Counted from the first letter of the stretch, positions 54,186 through 62,447 are shown. The stretch is 64,000 bases of DNA from Oligoflexia bacterium (GCA_030432875.1 JAUILP010000003.1:38267-102266); one strand, 5' to 3'. The notes: generated from the sequence alone by a model not told the origin. A program made the numbers and translations.

Positions 54186-54588
54186 CCTGAAGAACAAACC
54201 CTTAAAAAGAAGTCACCATCCTGAGCGCATTACCTTAAGTGATCCAAGTCTAATAAAGCTCGATCATTGGATGGGGGCAGTTCATGCCGTACTTAAAGGG
54301 AGCCGCTTTAGCCGTAGTGATATGATCAACTGGTTTATTGAACGCGCTACAGCTGAACTCTCTCAAAGTGAAATTAAACTCATCAGGGACAAATATTTTG
54401 ACCCACACAAAGCTCTTGAATGGGCTTTGCAGCAGATTAAGCAGGCTCAGAAGCAAGGACAAAAAGTTGATGCGAAAAATCTTCTTAAAGAAATCATGGA
54501 TCACGCGGAAACCAGTCAAAGAAAAAAGACGCATGATAAATTGGGGTCTAAAAATGATCAAAGTAAGCCTGGTGCTGAAATACCTTAA
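54166..54588 (+). CDS. hypothetical protein, last gene of the transfer operon
   Basis: The ATG at 54166 has AGGGAGAG 5-6 bases upstream; a longer frame from 54100 lies within the lipoprotein gene. The 140-residue product is soluble: SHHPERITLSDPSLIKLDHW, a helical middle with FSRSDMINWFIERATAEL resembling the short helix pairs of ribbon-helix-helix or accessory relaxosome proteins, and a basic disordered tail. It could be a relaxosome auxiliary protein. Family not recognised with confidence. Confidence 0.6.
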   Translation: MDEMPTNLKNKPLKRSHHPERITLSDPSLIKLDHWMGAVHAVLKGSRFSRSDMINWFIERATAELSQSEIKLIRDKYFDPHKALEWALQQIKQAQKQGQKVDAKNLLKEIMDHAETSQRKKTHDKLGSKNDQSKPGAEIP

Positions 54589-54613
54589 GAACCTTTGATA
54601 CACTTGATACCAG

Positions 54614-54652
54614 AACAGACGTTGGTTTTTTCGCGCCAGCGTCTGTTTATTT
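54614..54652 (+). terminator. rho-independent terminator of the transfer operon
   Basis: AACAGACG (54614-54621) pairs with CGTCTGTT (54640-54647); the stem continues with TGG and CCA inside. A short T-rich run follows. It lies about 26 bases after the last stop codon. Confidence 0.8.
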
Positions 54653-54893
54653 CAAAGTTCCCGGATAGGTGGTTTTTAGGGTGAGAAGTCATCATAAATT
54701 ATTGAAATTATCCGGTAATGCTTGAAGAGAAATGCGACCCAAGGGCAGCAAAAAGAAGTCATGTTTTCGCATTTAACAAAATAACTAATTATTTCAGAGA
54801 TATAAATTAATATACTGTAATTACTATATAAATATAGATATATTTCGTGCCAAACTTTTGAAAAGTAACGATTTGTGTTATATTTGGGAAGTT

Positions 54894-55697
54894 ATGTTAC
54901 AAAATCATCCATACCCGTCAACCAAAGAATACCTCGAACATTTAGTGAGTCGGGGGATATATCATTTTACTACTGAAGAATTTGCTAAAGCCAGGGGATC
55001 TAACTTGGTGTCAGCGCGAGCCGCCATACGCCGAGCCGGAAAAAATGCTGCTGTCGTCATGCCCTATCGGGGTTTTTTGCTCATTGTTCCCCCTGAGTAC
55101 CGTGCGTTAGGATGTTTACCTGCGGATCAATTTGTGCCTCAGCTCATGGCGCATTTAAACGAGAGCTACTATGTCGGTTTGCTCTCAGCCGCAGTTTACT
55201 ACGGAGCTGCCCATCAGGCACCGCAGAAATTTCAAGTTATCACCATAAAAAATAGAAAATCTATACGCTGCGGCAAAGTTAACCTCGAATTTTTCGCCAA
55301 AAAAAATCTGCAGTCCACCCCAACTAAAATTTTTAATACCTCGCGTGGCACTCTTTCAGTTTCTACACCGGAGGCAACGGCATTTGATTTACTCGGTTAT
55401 TACCAGCATTGTGGTGGCTTAGACAATGTTGCTACCGTTTTGCATGAGCTCGCAGAAAAAGTGAGTACGCAAAAGCTTGCTGAAGCAGCTATGGGGGTGC
55501 CAATGCCCTGGGTTCAGCGCTTGGGTTATTTGTTGACGGTTCTCGGCTTTGCCGCGAAAGCAAGAGGACTTATTGCCTTAATTGAAAAATTGAGTCCGCC
55601 CATGATTCCTCTACTTCCAGGTGTGACTATGCGTGGTAGTGTAAAAAATAGACTCTTTAATGTGGCCATTAATGTAGATGTGGAACCAGATTTATGA
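54894..55697 (+). CDS. AbiEi-type antitoxin (type IV toxin-antitoxin)
   Basis: A 267-residue protein if the ATG at 54894 is used; a TTG at 54858 is also possible. The N-terminal winged-helix part contains YHFTTEEFAKARG and SARAAIRRAG. The body has YYVGLLSAAVYYGAAHQAPQ and VSTPEATAFDLLGYYQHCGG, both typical of AbiEi antitoxins, which bind the operon promoter and neutralise the AbiEii nucleotidyltransferase toxin. The partner toxin gene starts with ATGA overlap at 55694 but is deleted. So the antitoxin is now alone. Confidence 0.82.
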   Translation: MLQNHPYPSTKEYLEHLVSRGIYHFTTEEFAKARGSNLVSARAAIRRAGKNAAVVMPYRGFLLIVPPEYRALGCLPADQFVPQLMAHLNESYYVGLLSAAVYYGAAHQAPQKFQVITIKNRKSIRCGKVNLEFFAKKNLQSTPTKIFNTSRGTLSVSTPEATAFDLLGYYQHCGGLDNVATVLHELAEKVSTQKLAEAAMGVPMPWVQRLGYLLTVLGFAAKARGLIALIEKLSPPMIPLLPGVTMRGSVKNRLFNVAINVDVEPDL

Positions 55698-55916
55698 ACC
55701 CTAAAGCCTATATTAATCATAGCCTGCTGCAATGAGTATATGCACCGAGGGGGAGATGCAGTAGCAAAGGACGTATTTGTAAAAAACCTAGAGGCTAAAT
55801 TAAACGATAAACGTTTTATCGGAGACATTTCCCCGCTGCTTCGGCCAGAAGTGAATTATTCACCGCATCAAGCGGCAGATTTAGTAAAGCAAAAATTATT
55901 AACACATTGGCTGTGA
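55694..55916 (+). pseudogene. AbiEii toxin remnant with a large internal deletion
   Basis: The toxin start overlaps the antitoxin stop (ATGA) and codes for MNPKAYINHSLLQ before a TGA at 55733. Another frame from the ATG at 55740 gives 58 residues (DVFVKNLEAKLNDKRFIGDI and YSPHQAADLV) that look like the end of an AbiEii protein. A full toxin is around 300 residues, so most of it, including the nucleotidyltransferase centre, is gone. Confidence 0.55.
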
Positions 55917-55940
55917 AGAATTTAACTACGGTTTTTCTAA

Positions 55941-56060
55941 GCCTTCACTCAAGATGAAATATTTAAGACTCTTCTTAGTAAATGTCTAAATGGCAAACCC
56001 GAAAAAATAAAATATTTTGATTTTATAAGCCACATTATCTCGCCTAAATTACCACAATGA
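55941..56060 (+). other. possible decayed gene fragment
   Basis: An open stretch of about 39 codons, from just after a TAA to a TGA at 56058, with plausible composition (FTQDEIFKTLLSKCLNGKPE). There is no start codon in a good context. It may be the end of a gene lost when the element recombined. Confidence 0.2.
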
Positions 56061-56161
56061 GCACCAAATAAAAGACCTCTAAAAGCATGTAAAATAGCTA
56101 TTTTTTGCTAAAAAAACCTTGAAAAACCACTGTGATTTTGCTAAGGTATTCAGTTGCGGCA

Positions 56162-56218
56162 CTTAAAATCCTGTGGGGCGTAAGCCCCGTGCGAGTTCGA
56201 TTCTCGCCCCGAGCACCA
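56162..56218 (+). other. 3' part of tRNA-Leu: attachment site (att) of an integrated element
   Basis: The stretch begins in an anticodon loop CTTAAAA (anticodon TAA), then TCCTG, a long variable arm (GGGGCGTAAGCCCC), the T arm with GCGAG-TTCGATT-CTCGC and the acceptor 3' strand CCCGAGCA with encoded CCA (56216-56218). The 5' half does not fit: bases before the loop cannot pair with TCCTG. So only the 3' part is homologous to a tRNA. This is the usual result of integration into a tRNA 3' end. The next gene is a tyrosine integrase. Confidence 0.85.
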
Positions 56219-56250
56219 GATATTACTACCTTTTTCAGGATTTTTACCCT

Positions 56251-56670
56251 GTGGATAAGTCAGTTTTAAGTAGACACTCAGACCCCGTTTTAGTAGACAC
56301 TGTCTACTTGGAAACCAACCTCCTTCGCTTAGATATTGCCACAATTGCCATTAATACTATAAAGTCATCCCGTTTATTAGCCGAAGACAGAAAGGCTAAG
56401 AAAAACCCTGTGTATTGGTCAGAAATCAAAGACTTTCACGACCAGCACCTTAAGGGAATTAACGAAACGGGAGATAGTTTCTTTGGCGACGTTCTATATG
56501 AAACTCACAAACACAGAAAGACTGGATTTCCAACCAGGCAAGAATACCTTTATTGTTCTCAGAAAAGAGATGATAAACGGCAAGCGAAAAACAAAAAAAG
56601 TAGAAATCCCAGAACTAAAGAAGATAAACGAGTTATTGAATTCCGGCTTCCTACCACTTCACGAAGCTAA
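56251..56670 (+). CDS. uncertain frame overlapping the integrase start
   Basis: An open frame read from a GTG at 56251 gives about 139 residues and overlaps the integrase by 173 bases. The first 80 residues (LRLDIATIAINTIKSS, AEDRKAKKNPVYWSEIKDFH) look like a true protein, while the part overlapping the integrase looks like an out-of-frame shadow. So it may be a small excisionase-type gene, or the original N-terminus of the integrase joined by a lost frame. Evidence is weak. Confidence 0.25.
   Translation: MDKSVLSRHSDPVLVDTVYLETNLLRLDIATIAINTIKSSRLLAEDRKAKKNPVYWSEIKDFHDQHLKGINETGDSFFGDVLYETHKHRKTGFPTRQEYLYCSQKRDDKRQAKNKKSRNPRTKEDKRVIEFRLPTTSRS
56264..56307. promoter_or_regulatory. repeated GTAGACACT with a 15-base palindrome, next to att
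   Basis: GTAGACACT occurs twice, preceded by TTTTA (TTTTAAG at 56264 and TTTTAG near 56288). The second copy extends to the palindrome GTAGACA-C-TGTCTAC (56293-56307). The position between att and the integrase gene suggests arm-type integrase sites or an operator. Confidence 0.4.
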
Positions 56671-57556
56671 GAAACAGATTAAGGTTCTAGTTAATCAGCT
56701 CCAAGAGACCGAGCGAGAAAAAAACAAGCCTTCCTCTACCGTATTCCTCGGAAATAAGAAGTTAGTAGAAAAATACCTTGATACAGAATATTCCCATAGA
56801 GACTTGATAGACCCTCAGAGCATTAAGAATGATTTTTATAGGGCTATTAATATCCTAGGTAATAATATTTCTCTCCTCACCTCCTCCCAAACCGAAATTC
56901 AAAAGCAAGTTAATAAAGAACTAAAGGCTCAGCGTAATAAACAGCGCAGAACTGTTAATAGACTAAACACCCTTCTGAAGTTTGCTAACAGAGGTTTTAA
57001 ATTACAGCGGTTTAAGGAAGAGTTTGTTGAGCCTAATCATGTTAGTGAAAAGGAATTAATTGATAGCCTAGATAAATCAGATATAAATGACTCAATAAAA
57101 TTGATTATTAAACTAGGATTTTATACTGGCTGTAGATTTGCAGAAATATTTGCTCTAAAAGAAACTGATATCTGGGAAGGTTTCATACAAATCACCTATC
57201 AAAAAGACAGACTAGGTAAAATAAGGCAAACAAAAACCCGTAAAAAGAGAAAAGCTATTATAAGTAAAGTTGCTAAGAGAGTTTTAGGCGAGTGGTTTTC
57301 ATTACCAATAGAGGTGAAAAACAAGTTATATGAGGTTCGTTATGGGGCAATTCTGACAAACTTGCTAGGTCGTAGATTCGTATTTCATGACCTCAGACAT
57401 TCCTACGCTAGGCACCTGTGTAACAATGATATAAGTCTTAAGCATGTAGCAGACAGCTTAGGTAACTCAATTCTGGTATGTGAGAAGTATTACGCTGGCT
57501 GGATTAGCGAAGATGAAGTGCTAACAAATGTTGCCGCTAGACTTGACAAGGTTTAG
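56498..57556 (+). CDS. tyrosine recombinase / site-specific integrase
   Basis: I start at the ATG at 56498; a TTG at 56483 is possible, and neither has a good ribosome site. The N-terminal part, with KNTFIVLRKEMINGKRKTKK, resembles the arm-binding domain. The catalytic domain has the first Arg in YTGCRFAEI, a basic Lys-rich beta-hairpin region, HDLRHSYARH with His and the second Arg, and the Tyr nucleophile in CEKYYAGW. The second His (usually LGH) is replaced by Asn in SLGNSILV, which some integrases tolerate. It is probably the integrase of the element to the right, at its left att in a tRNA-Leu. Confidence 0.85.
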   Translation: MKLTNTERLDFQPGKNTFIVLRKEMINGKRKTKKVEIPELKKINELLNSGFLPLHEAKKQIKVLVNQLQETEREKNKPSSTVFLGNKKLVEKYLDTEYSHRDLIDPQSIKNDFYRAINILGNNISLLTSSQTEIQKQVNKELKAQRNKQRRTVNRLNTLLKFANRGFKLQRFKEEFVEPNHVSEKELIDSLDKSDINDSIKLIIKLGFYTGCRFAEIFALKETDIWEGFIQITYQKDRLGKIRQTKTRKKRKAIISKVAKRVLGEWFSLPIEVKNKLYEVRYGAILTNLLGRRFVFHDLRHSYARHLCNNDISLKHVADSLGNSILVCEKYYAGWISEDEVLTNVAARLDKV

Positions 57557-57557
57557 G

Positions 57558-58718
57558 TTAGTGCCCTGTTGAGCAATCAGTTTCTAAAGCTGAGCCGCTT
57601 AAGTTGGATCTAGTTTCACAGTGGGTTCTGCTGGGTGAATTACTTACTGGGTGGTTGAATGTTGGCAGCGGCGAATATATTAGTGAATTTTGAAAACGTT
57701 GAAGACCAGTATCAAATGTTTCGCTTGCGCTCTTTATACTTTTAGGAATGTTACTAATGGTATTGCTAACCTGGTTCACTGCATTTAGCATTTGTAATTG
57801 ATGGCTCCGTTCTTCATGCCGAGCCATACTGACTTCATCTACCAACTCACTAGCCGAAAAGGCTTTTGATCTTTCAATTCTAAGCATTTCTTCCTTATAT
57901 TTCTCATCTTTAGCCAGACTAGTTTGTTCCAACTTGTGTTTATTATTAAATAGCTTCAAGTCTTTGCATTCAAGTAATTCAGCATAGCACTCACTGGCTA
58001 GTATTTCACTACTTCTACATGAATTTTCAAAGCCGTGTTCACACTCATCCTTTATTAATTGAGCCGCAATACTGAAAACTTTTATCGCAATATTCTTTCT
58101 ACCCTTATTTTTTTGAATTGAGAACAATAGGGCGCACAACCTGCCTTCAAGATACTTACATCCTATTCGTGCAGCATTTTCTAAAATATCCATCTGTTCC
58201 ATTTTTAGGGCTAAGTTTGCCAATTTGAAGCAATGATCTAAATCAGTGTTATCCCCTTCTACGCATAAATGTAAATACGAACTAAGAATGATATCGTTGT
58301 TTTTACTTAATTCTCCGAACTTTATTAAGTTCAAGCACTCTTCCTTATTCCCCTTTGAACACTTTTCAATGACAACCTCTAATTTCATCTGATTTTCAAG
58401 TTCCCTTAACTTCTTGACTCTCTCACCTTCAGCTAATCTATTTCTTAATGCTTCTTCCTCTGCTTCTTTATCATAGCACTCTAAAAAAAATTTAAACTCA
58501 TATCCTGCTACTTGTGATTCTCTAGTTATCCTAACATCTTTTCCTTCACAGGATTGAGCCTTATTGACTTCACTCAAGGCTTGTTTTCTGGCAAAATCCA
58601 TATCACTTTGCTCAGACAATACTTCTACGTAAAACTCATCGGATGAAGGCAGTTTATGAATTGTTACACTGCATCCAACCAGAGTTATGATTAGCAAAGT
58701 TTTAAGAAATAGGTTCAC
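57558..58718 (-). CDS. putative lipoprotein with cysteine-rich helical repeats
   Basis: A 386-residue protein with signal MNLFLKTLLIITLVGC (lipobox LVGC). Residues 30-90 resemble an LPP20-like segment, then a charged helix, then a run of Cys-containing helical pairs (KCSKGNKEECLNLIKFG, LHLCVEGDNTDLDHCFKLAN, GCKYLEGRLCALLF, ECEHGFENSCRSS) like Sel1/TPR-type repeats. The C-terminus is disordered. It is convergent with the integrase gene, whose stop is 2 bases away, so it belongs to cargo of the second element. Function unknown. Confidence 0.7.
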   Translation of the reverse strand: MNLFLKTLLIITLVGCSVTIHKLPSSDEFYVEVLSEQSDMDFARKQALSEVNKAQSCEGKDVRITRESQVAGYEFKFFLECYDKEAEEEALRNRLAEGERVKKLRELENQMKLEVVIEKCSKGNKEECLNLIKFGELSKNNDIILSSYLHLCVEGDNTDLDHCFKLANLALKMEQMDILENAARIGCKYLEGRLCALLFSIQKNKGRKNIAIKVFSIAAQLIKDECEHGFENSCRSSEILASECYAELLECKDLKLFNNKHKLEQTSLAKDEKYKEEMLRIERSKAFSASELVDEVSMARHEERSHQLQMLNAVNQVSNTISNIPKSIKSASETFDTGLQRFQNSLIYSPLPTFNHPVSNSPSRTHCETRSNLSGSALETDCSTGH

Positions 58719-58907
58719 AAACAGTTCCCAAAAAGGTGTCGAAATCTAGTTAATAGGTCGGATTTTTCAATAGTTTCTTTAAGCAAAAAAATCTTAATCA
58801 TAATTAGTTCCCAGATATTAGGCCTATAAGTTTATTCGTGGGCAAATAATTAAGACGTTGTATAAGTTAGCCGATAATGGGGCTAAATTTTTTGAGAGGC
58901 TTTATAT

Positions 58908-59215
58908 ATGAGATTCTCGCTCCCTTTATTATTGGCTATTGCTCTCTTTTAGGTTTCCAGGAAAATGGAACCACAGGCGATACTGTCCCCTTAAGTTCTA
59001 CTTCTCCAGAGAATGAATCCACCCAGCCAAGCTCAGAGGTAGACAACACAATAACCATTGACCCTGAAACCTCTTCTATTGGCGAAATTAAGATGCTACT
59101 TGCAGGGAAATCTCTGCCAACCTGTAGCGAAAAAACAGGAGGTGCTACCTATTACTTAGTAACAGAGGCTATATTTAAACCCGACTTCGACAGTTTTTTA
59201 AGCAAAACACTGTAA
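58908..59215 (+). pseudogene. exported protein gene with frameshift in its signal peptide
   Basis: The ATG at 58908 has AGAGG upstream and codes for MRFSLPLLLAIALF, a good signal, but meets TAG at 58950. In the next frame GFQENGTTGDTVPLSS continues to 59215. One extra T in the T4 run (58947-58950) would join them. The longer frame from 58877 has no ribosome site. The mature part is Ser/Thr/Glu-rich with a cysteine (LPTCSEKTGG). Function unknown. Confidence 0.45.
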
Positions 59216-59268
59216 TAATAGCTACTTAAATTTTTTATGGGGCACTACAAATAAGGGGGGGGGTGTTA

Positions 59269-59457
59269 TTAAATTGCGTAAGATGTGCAGTTTCTTTTGA
59301 GTTTTAACAGGGAGTAAATATTTTTTGGGGTCTCGGTAATTTTTGACGGGATAACATATTTTTTTCCTGTCGTTTTATCGCTTACAGTACTTGCCTCGAC
59401 TTTTCCTAAATGCTCTCTCAGACTTTCTAAACTTATATTTAATCCTCTTTGGGCCAA
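59269..59457 (-). CDS. uncertain 62-residue frame, perhaps a transposase end
   Basis: A short frame with ISLESLREHLGKVEAS and YVIPSKITETPKNIYSLLKL. The pattern is faintly like the C-terminus of IS1634-type transposases. It could equally be an unrelated small protein. A G9 run (59255-59263) lies just beyond its 3' end. Confidence 0.3.
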   Translation of the reverse strand: MAQRGLNISLESLREHLGKVEASTVSDKTTGKKYVIPSKITETPKNIYSLLKLKRNCTSYAI

Positions 59458-59636
59458 GCCTTAAATGTCCCCTGGTCAAACTAGGGGCTTACCTGTCTTT
59501 AAGTTAAAGAGTAATCAGTATCACAAAAGTTTTTACAAATTGTAACTAATCATTAAAAGATTACTCAAGTAGAGCTTATGGGTGCCGATAGTGGTTTTTT
59601 TGATTTCATAATACAAAACTAATCGGAGGGAACTAA

Positions 59637-60179
59637 ATGAAGAAAAAACATGCAAATAACATGCGACAATTGCAACAATTTCCAAATTTATGCTTTGACT
59701 TCGCTATGTATATAAAAGGTACCTGTACTAAAAATCCCGGAGGATATGGCGGTTGGGCCTATAAGATCGTTAATCAAAAAAACGACGAAGAACTAAAAAC
59801 CTACGCCGGTTGCTCTTTAGAGCCCACAACTTGCAATAGAATAGAAGTTCTAGCGGCTGTAGAAGGACTAAAGGGGGTTGCTAATCTAAAATTTGACACA
59901 TGTATAATATATTCAGATAGCGAATACTTAGTTAACCTTGGAAACAAATGGAGGAAGTCTTGGAAAGAAAAAGGGTGGCGAAAAAAGGATGGCGAAGTGC
60001 CGGAGAACCTGGATCTTATAGAGCAAATAGATAGCTTAATAAGTGAAAAAAATATTATGTTTCAATGGATTAAAGGTCATTCAGGCATAAAATATAATGA
60101 AGAAGTGCGTAATGTGGCCTACGAGGAAGCTAGACACAAGCAGGCTGAAGTTGAGGTTGAAGAAAAAGATGCGTCTTAA
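59637..60179 (+). CDS. RNase HI-like protein lacking two catalytic acidic residues
   Basis: A 180-residue protein that follows the RNase HI fold from end to end (GTCTKNPGGYGGWAY, CNRIEVLAAVEGL, IYSDSEYLVN, KSWKEKGWRKKDGEVPENLDL, IKGHSGIKYNEE). Compared with E. coli RNase HI the Glu (E48) and the second Asp (D70) and the loop His are present. The first Asp (D10, in TDGSC) is Lys here (IKGTC), and the last Asp (D134, CDELA) is Arg (VRNVA). Normal two-metal catalysis is therefore unlikely. CGGAGGGA lies upstream of the ATG. It may bind RNA-DNA hybrids without cutting, or use other residues. Confidence 0.8.
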   Translation: MKKKHANNMRQLQQFPNLCFDFAMYIKGTCTKNPGGYGGWAYKIVNQKNDEELKTYAGCSLEPTTCNRIEVLAAVEGLKGVANLKFDTCIIYSDSEYLVNLGNKWRKSWKEKGWRKKDGEVPENLDLIEQIDSLISEKNIMFQWIKGHSGIKYNEEVRNVAYEEARHKQAEVEVEEKDAS

Positions 60180-60446
60180 TATTTTTTCCCGACCAAATCC
60201 ACCAGTGCATCAAAAATGCAAAGGTGAGCATTATTGGGGAGTTGGAGATTCGCCTTCCCAAGGACCTTAATCTTGTCTGCTTTTTAAGGGGATAACGAAA
60301 TCAAAAAGCCTCACCACATAGCTACTACCTTCAGACCATTAGTCTTAGATCCCTTCCCCAACCAGGTCTTTCTCGTCATCAAAAGAAAAGCCCTTCACCT
60401 TCAGCTTTGGAGCTGTTGAGAGGAGGATTATATAAACTTACGAATA
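60180..60446. other. non-coding stretch downstream of the RNase HI-like gene
   Basis: No convincing gene or strong hairpin. Includes the 3' side of the small minus-strand frame at 60447. Confidence 0.3.
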
Positions 60447-60677
60447 TTATACGGGGAAAAGGATCTGCGGTGCAATGCTCGGCAATACTGCGGATTCGGA
60501 ATCTATCTGAAAATAAAAATCCTTCAGATTATCAATGGTCTTATAGTAATCGGGGGTCAATACATATGTATCGGACCTATCTCGGTCAATATAACTTAGA
60601 CGCATGACCGGCATACCATCTTTTATAAGAATCGCCTCAGGGGAAATGGTGATGCCAAATTTGTTAGAACTAGGCAC
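60447..60677 (-). CDS. hypothetical small protein, possibly a fragment
   Basis: A 76-residue frame with good protein-like composition (GITISPEAILIKDGMPVMRL and SDTYVLTPDYYKTIDN). No signal peptide, no membrane segment and no recognised domain. A clear ribosome site is missing, so it may be the end of a longer decayed gene. Confidence 0.4.
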   Translation of the reverse strand: MPSSNKFGITISPEAILIKDGMPVMRLSYIDRDRSDTYVLTPDYYKTIDNLKDFYFQIDSESAVLPSIAPQILFPV

Positions 60678-60803
60678 TTTGAGGTTAAAAGTGGTTAGTA
60701 GATCGACAATTCAAGGTGCTAAATTCGAGACAACAATAAATCATAAAATAGCATTATTATTGTTATTTTGCCCCGCCGCGCAGCTTCCGCTCACTTCCTA
60801 CGA

Positions 60804-61445
60804 TTAGTCGCGAAAAGCACTGACCGTACCCCATATGACACAGCCCAAATATATGAGAACCAAGAGGCTAAAGCTGAAGATGGAACAGCTGGCACGGTCA
60901 TTATATGAACCGTCAACATAAAACGTCTCCACAAAGAGGATTAGTCCCATAGCCATCGCTACGATTGCTAAACCAGCACACGTAAGGCCAATCGCGCTTT
61001 GTCGAATTTTTTGCCGCATCAACCGTAAGTGGTCCAGGTGCTGTATCTCTAAGTGCCAACCTTTCAATTTCTTTAAGCCGTCATCGAGCGATGCCAGCGA
61101 GTTGTTAGTATTCCTGTTATTGCTCTGATAGCACTCTTTGAGGTACCTGTCCTCCCCATTTACCCAAAACTGACTGAATTTTTTCTTCACCCAATCGACT
61201 CTTTGCTCGTGAGTAACAAAGTCTTCATAATCATCTTGCTCCGCCATTGAATAAAAATAGGCCAGAAAAGGGGGGGCCGCATGACGGCTAAAGGCAAGTG
61301 CAATGTGTTCTTCCTTATTGCCTATAGACGTTTTCAAATATTGAAACCTAAATATCAAAAACGTGCCGAAAAGACCTGACACAGCCGCTATTGCTTGTGC
61401 CGAGGTTGAAAAAAAATAGTAAAGCGTCGAAGCATCTTTCCACAT
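60804..61445 (-). CDS. hypothetical membrane protein
   Basis: A 213-residue protein with hydrophobic segments near residues 11-32 (FFSTSAQAIAAVSGLFGTF), 150-172 (IGLTCAGLAIVAMAMGLILF) and 186-207 (CSIFSFSLLVLIYLGCVIWG). A soluble helical loop of about 110 residues lies between the first and second. I recognise no family. Single gene on its strand, in the cargo of the second element. Confidence 0.65.
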   Translation of the reverse strand: MWKDASTLYYFFSTSAQAIAAVSGLFGTFLIFRFQYLKTSIGNKEEHIALAFSRHAAPPFLAYFYSMAEQDDYEDFVTHEQRVDWVKKKFSQFWVNGEDRYLKECYQSNNRNTNNSLASLDDGLKKLKGWHLEIQHLDHLRLMRQKIRQSAIGLTCAGLAIVAMAMGLILFVETFYVDGSYNDRASCSIFSFSLLVLIYLGCVIWGTVSAFRD

Positions 61446-61756
61446 GATACCACCTAATTCCTATTGTCGAGTCATCTTGCACCCGTGGGGTAATCTTGCT
61501 TTCAAAAAAATACATATATTACAGGGATCTACTCATTTTTCGCCTCTTTGTAATCCTTTTTGGATGCAAAGATGTCAATCCTAAATCAAAAATAATGCCT
61601 TTAGCTAAAATTGGTCTAATTATCACATTTTCTAGTATAACTTCTGGCTTGTGATGTTTGCTATAAAATAAAATATTGATACTTCCAGCCGTAAATTTTT
61701 ACTCATAACAAGCAAACTTCCCTTTTCCTCAATGGGGATTGTCATTTTAGAGAAAA
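61446..61756. other. non-coding stretch
   Basis: About 310 bases, A+T rich, with no gene, repeat or clear hairpin that I can support. Confidence 0.3.
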
Positions 61757-61951
61757 TTAATGGCTTGCTAGCACGGTCGCCAGGTATTCTAGAAGGGCAT
61801 CTATTTGTTCTGCACTAAGTAAAGAAAGAGGTTCTTGCTCTTCGTATTGATAGCCTTCGAGACAATGGTCTTTATCGTTGATCATATTTTTACCCAAATC
61901 CATTCTTACATAGAATCTGATGCCGAGTTGTAAGGGTATATCCAAATGCAT
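61757..61951 (-). CDS. uncertain small acidic protein
   Basis: A 64-residue frame; its last part (PLSLLSAEQIDALLEYLATV) looks like a genuine helix pair. An internal ATG would give 48 residues. No ribosome site stands out. It may be real or a remnant. Confidence 0.3.
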   Translation of the reverse strand: MHLDIPLQLGIRFYVRMDLGKNMINDKDHCLEGYQYEEQEPLSLLSAEQIDALLEYLATVLASH

Positions 61952-61982
61952 ATAGAGAAATTATGGCTATAAAATGGTCATT

Positions 61983-62447
61983 TTAAGCGGCTTGTTTATC
62001 ATTACTATATTGACTCGCTGTGGCAATTTTCTCTTTAATAGCATCCGGATTAGCGATATCAGTTATTTTTTTGGCCGCGTCGTTTCCCGTCAAAAACACC
62101 AAGTCCCCAGCTCCAAAAACTCTTTGAAAAAAACTTTGATGGACTTCAATATCGTTTAGTTTATTCAGGGGCAGATCCTTCTTTCTTTTTCCCAAAACTC
62201 CCTCCTCCAAATATAGTCGCTTGTTCGTCAAAATATACTTGCGATTTTTGTTTATTATATAGACTAATACGGCGGGAATTGCAGAAATTACTACCGATAC
62301 TATAAATGTTCCTTCGTTGTAGCTGTGTGAAGATTTGTATAAGGCTATATTTAGTGCAAAAAAACAAAACACTGGAACCTTATAGCTCCACCAACTAATT
62401 GAAAAATTTTGAATAATCTGTTCATTATTTTTTGGGGAAATTGACAT
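61983..62447 (-). CDS. bacterial PH domain membrane protein (bPH_2/YdbS-like)
   Basis: A 154-residue protein with two membrane helices (VPVFCFFALNIALY and FIVSVVISAIPAVLVYII) followed by a bPH-type domain: YILTNKRLYLEEGVLGKRKKDLPLNK, then NDIEVHQSFFQRVFGAGDLV. The tandem T-N-K-R-L and the IPLxKI-like segment are typical of bPH_2 (DUF304). Such proteins are small inner-membrane proteins of largely unknown role, sometimes linked to stress or lipid binding. Complete in appearance. Confidence 0.78.
   Translation of the reverse strand: MSISPKNNEQIIQNFSISWWSYKVPVFCFFALNIALYKSSHSYNEGTFIVSVVISAIPAVLVYIINKNRKYILTNKRLYLEEGVLGKRKKDLPLNKLNDIEVHQSFFQRVFGAGDLVFLTGNDAAKKITDIANPDAIKEKIATASQYSNDKQAA

Noticed and set aside
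56120..56218. Complete tRNA-Leu gene
   Set aside because: Bases upstream of the anticodon loop do not pair with the anticodon stem and no D arm or acceptor 5' strand fits, so only the 3' part is present.
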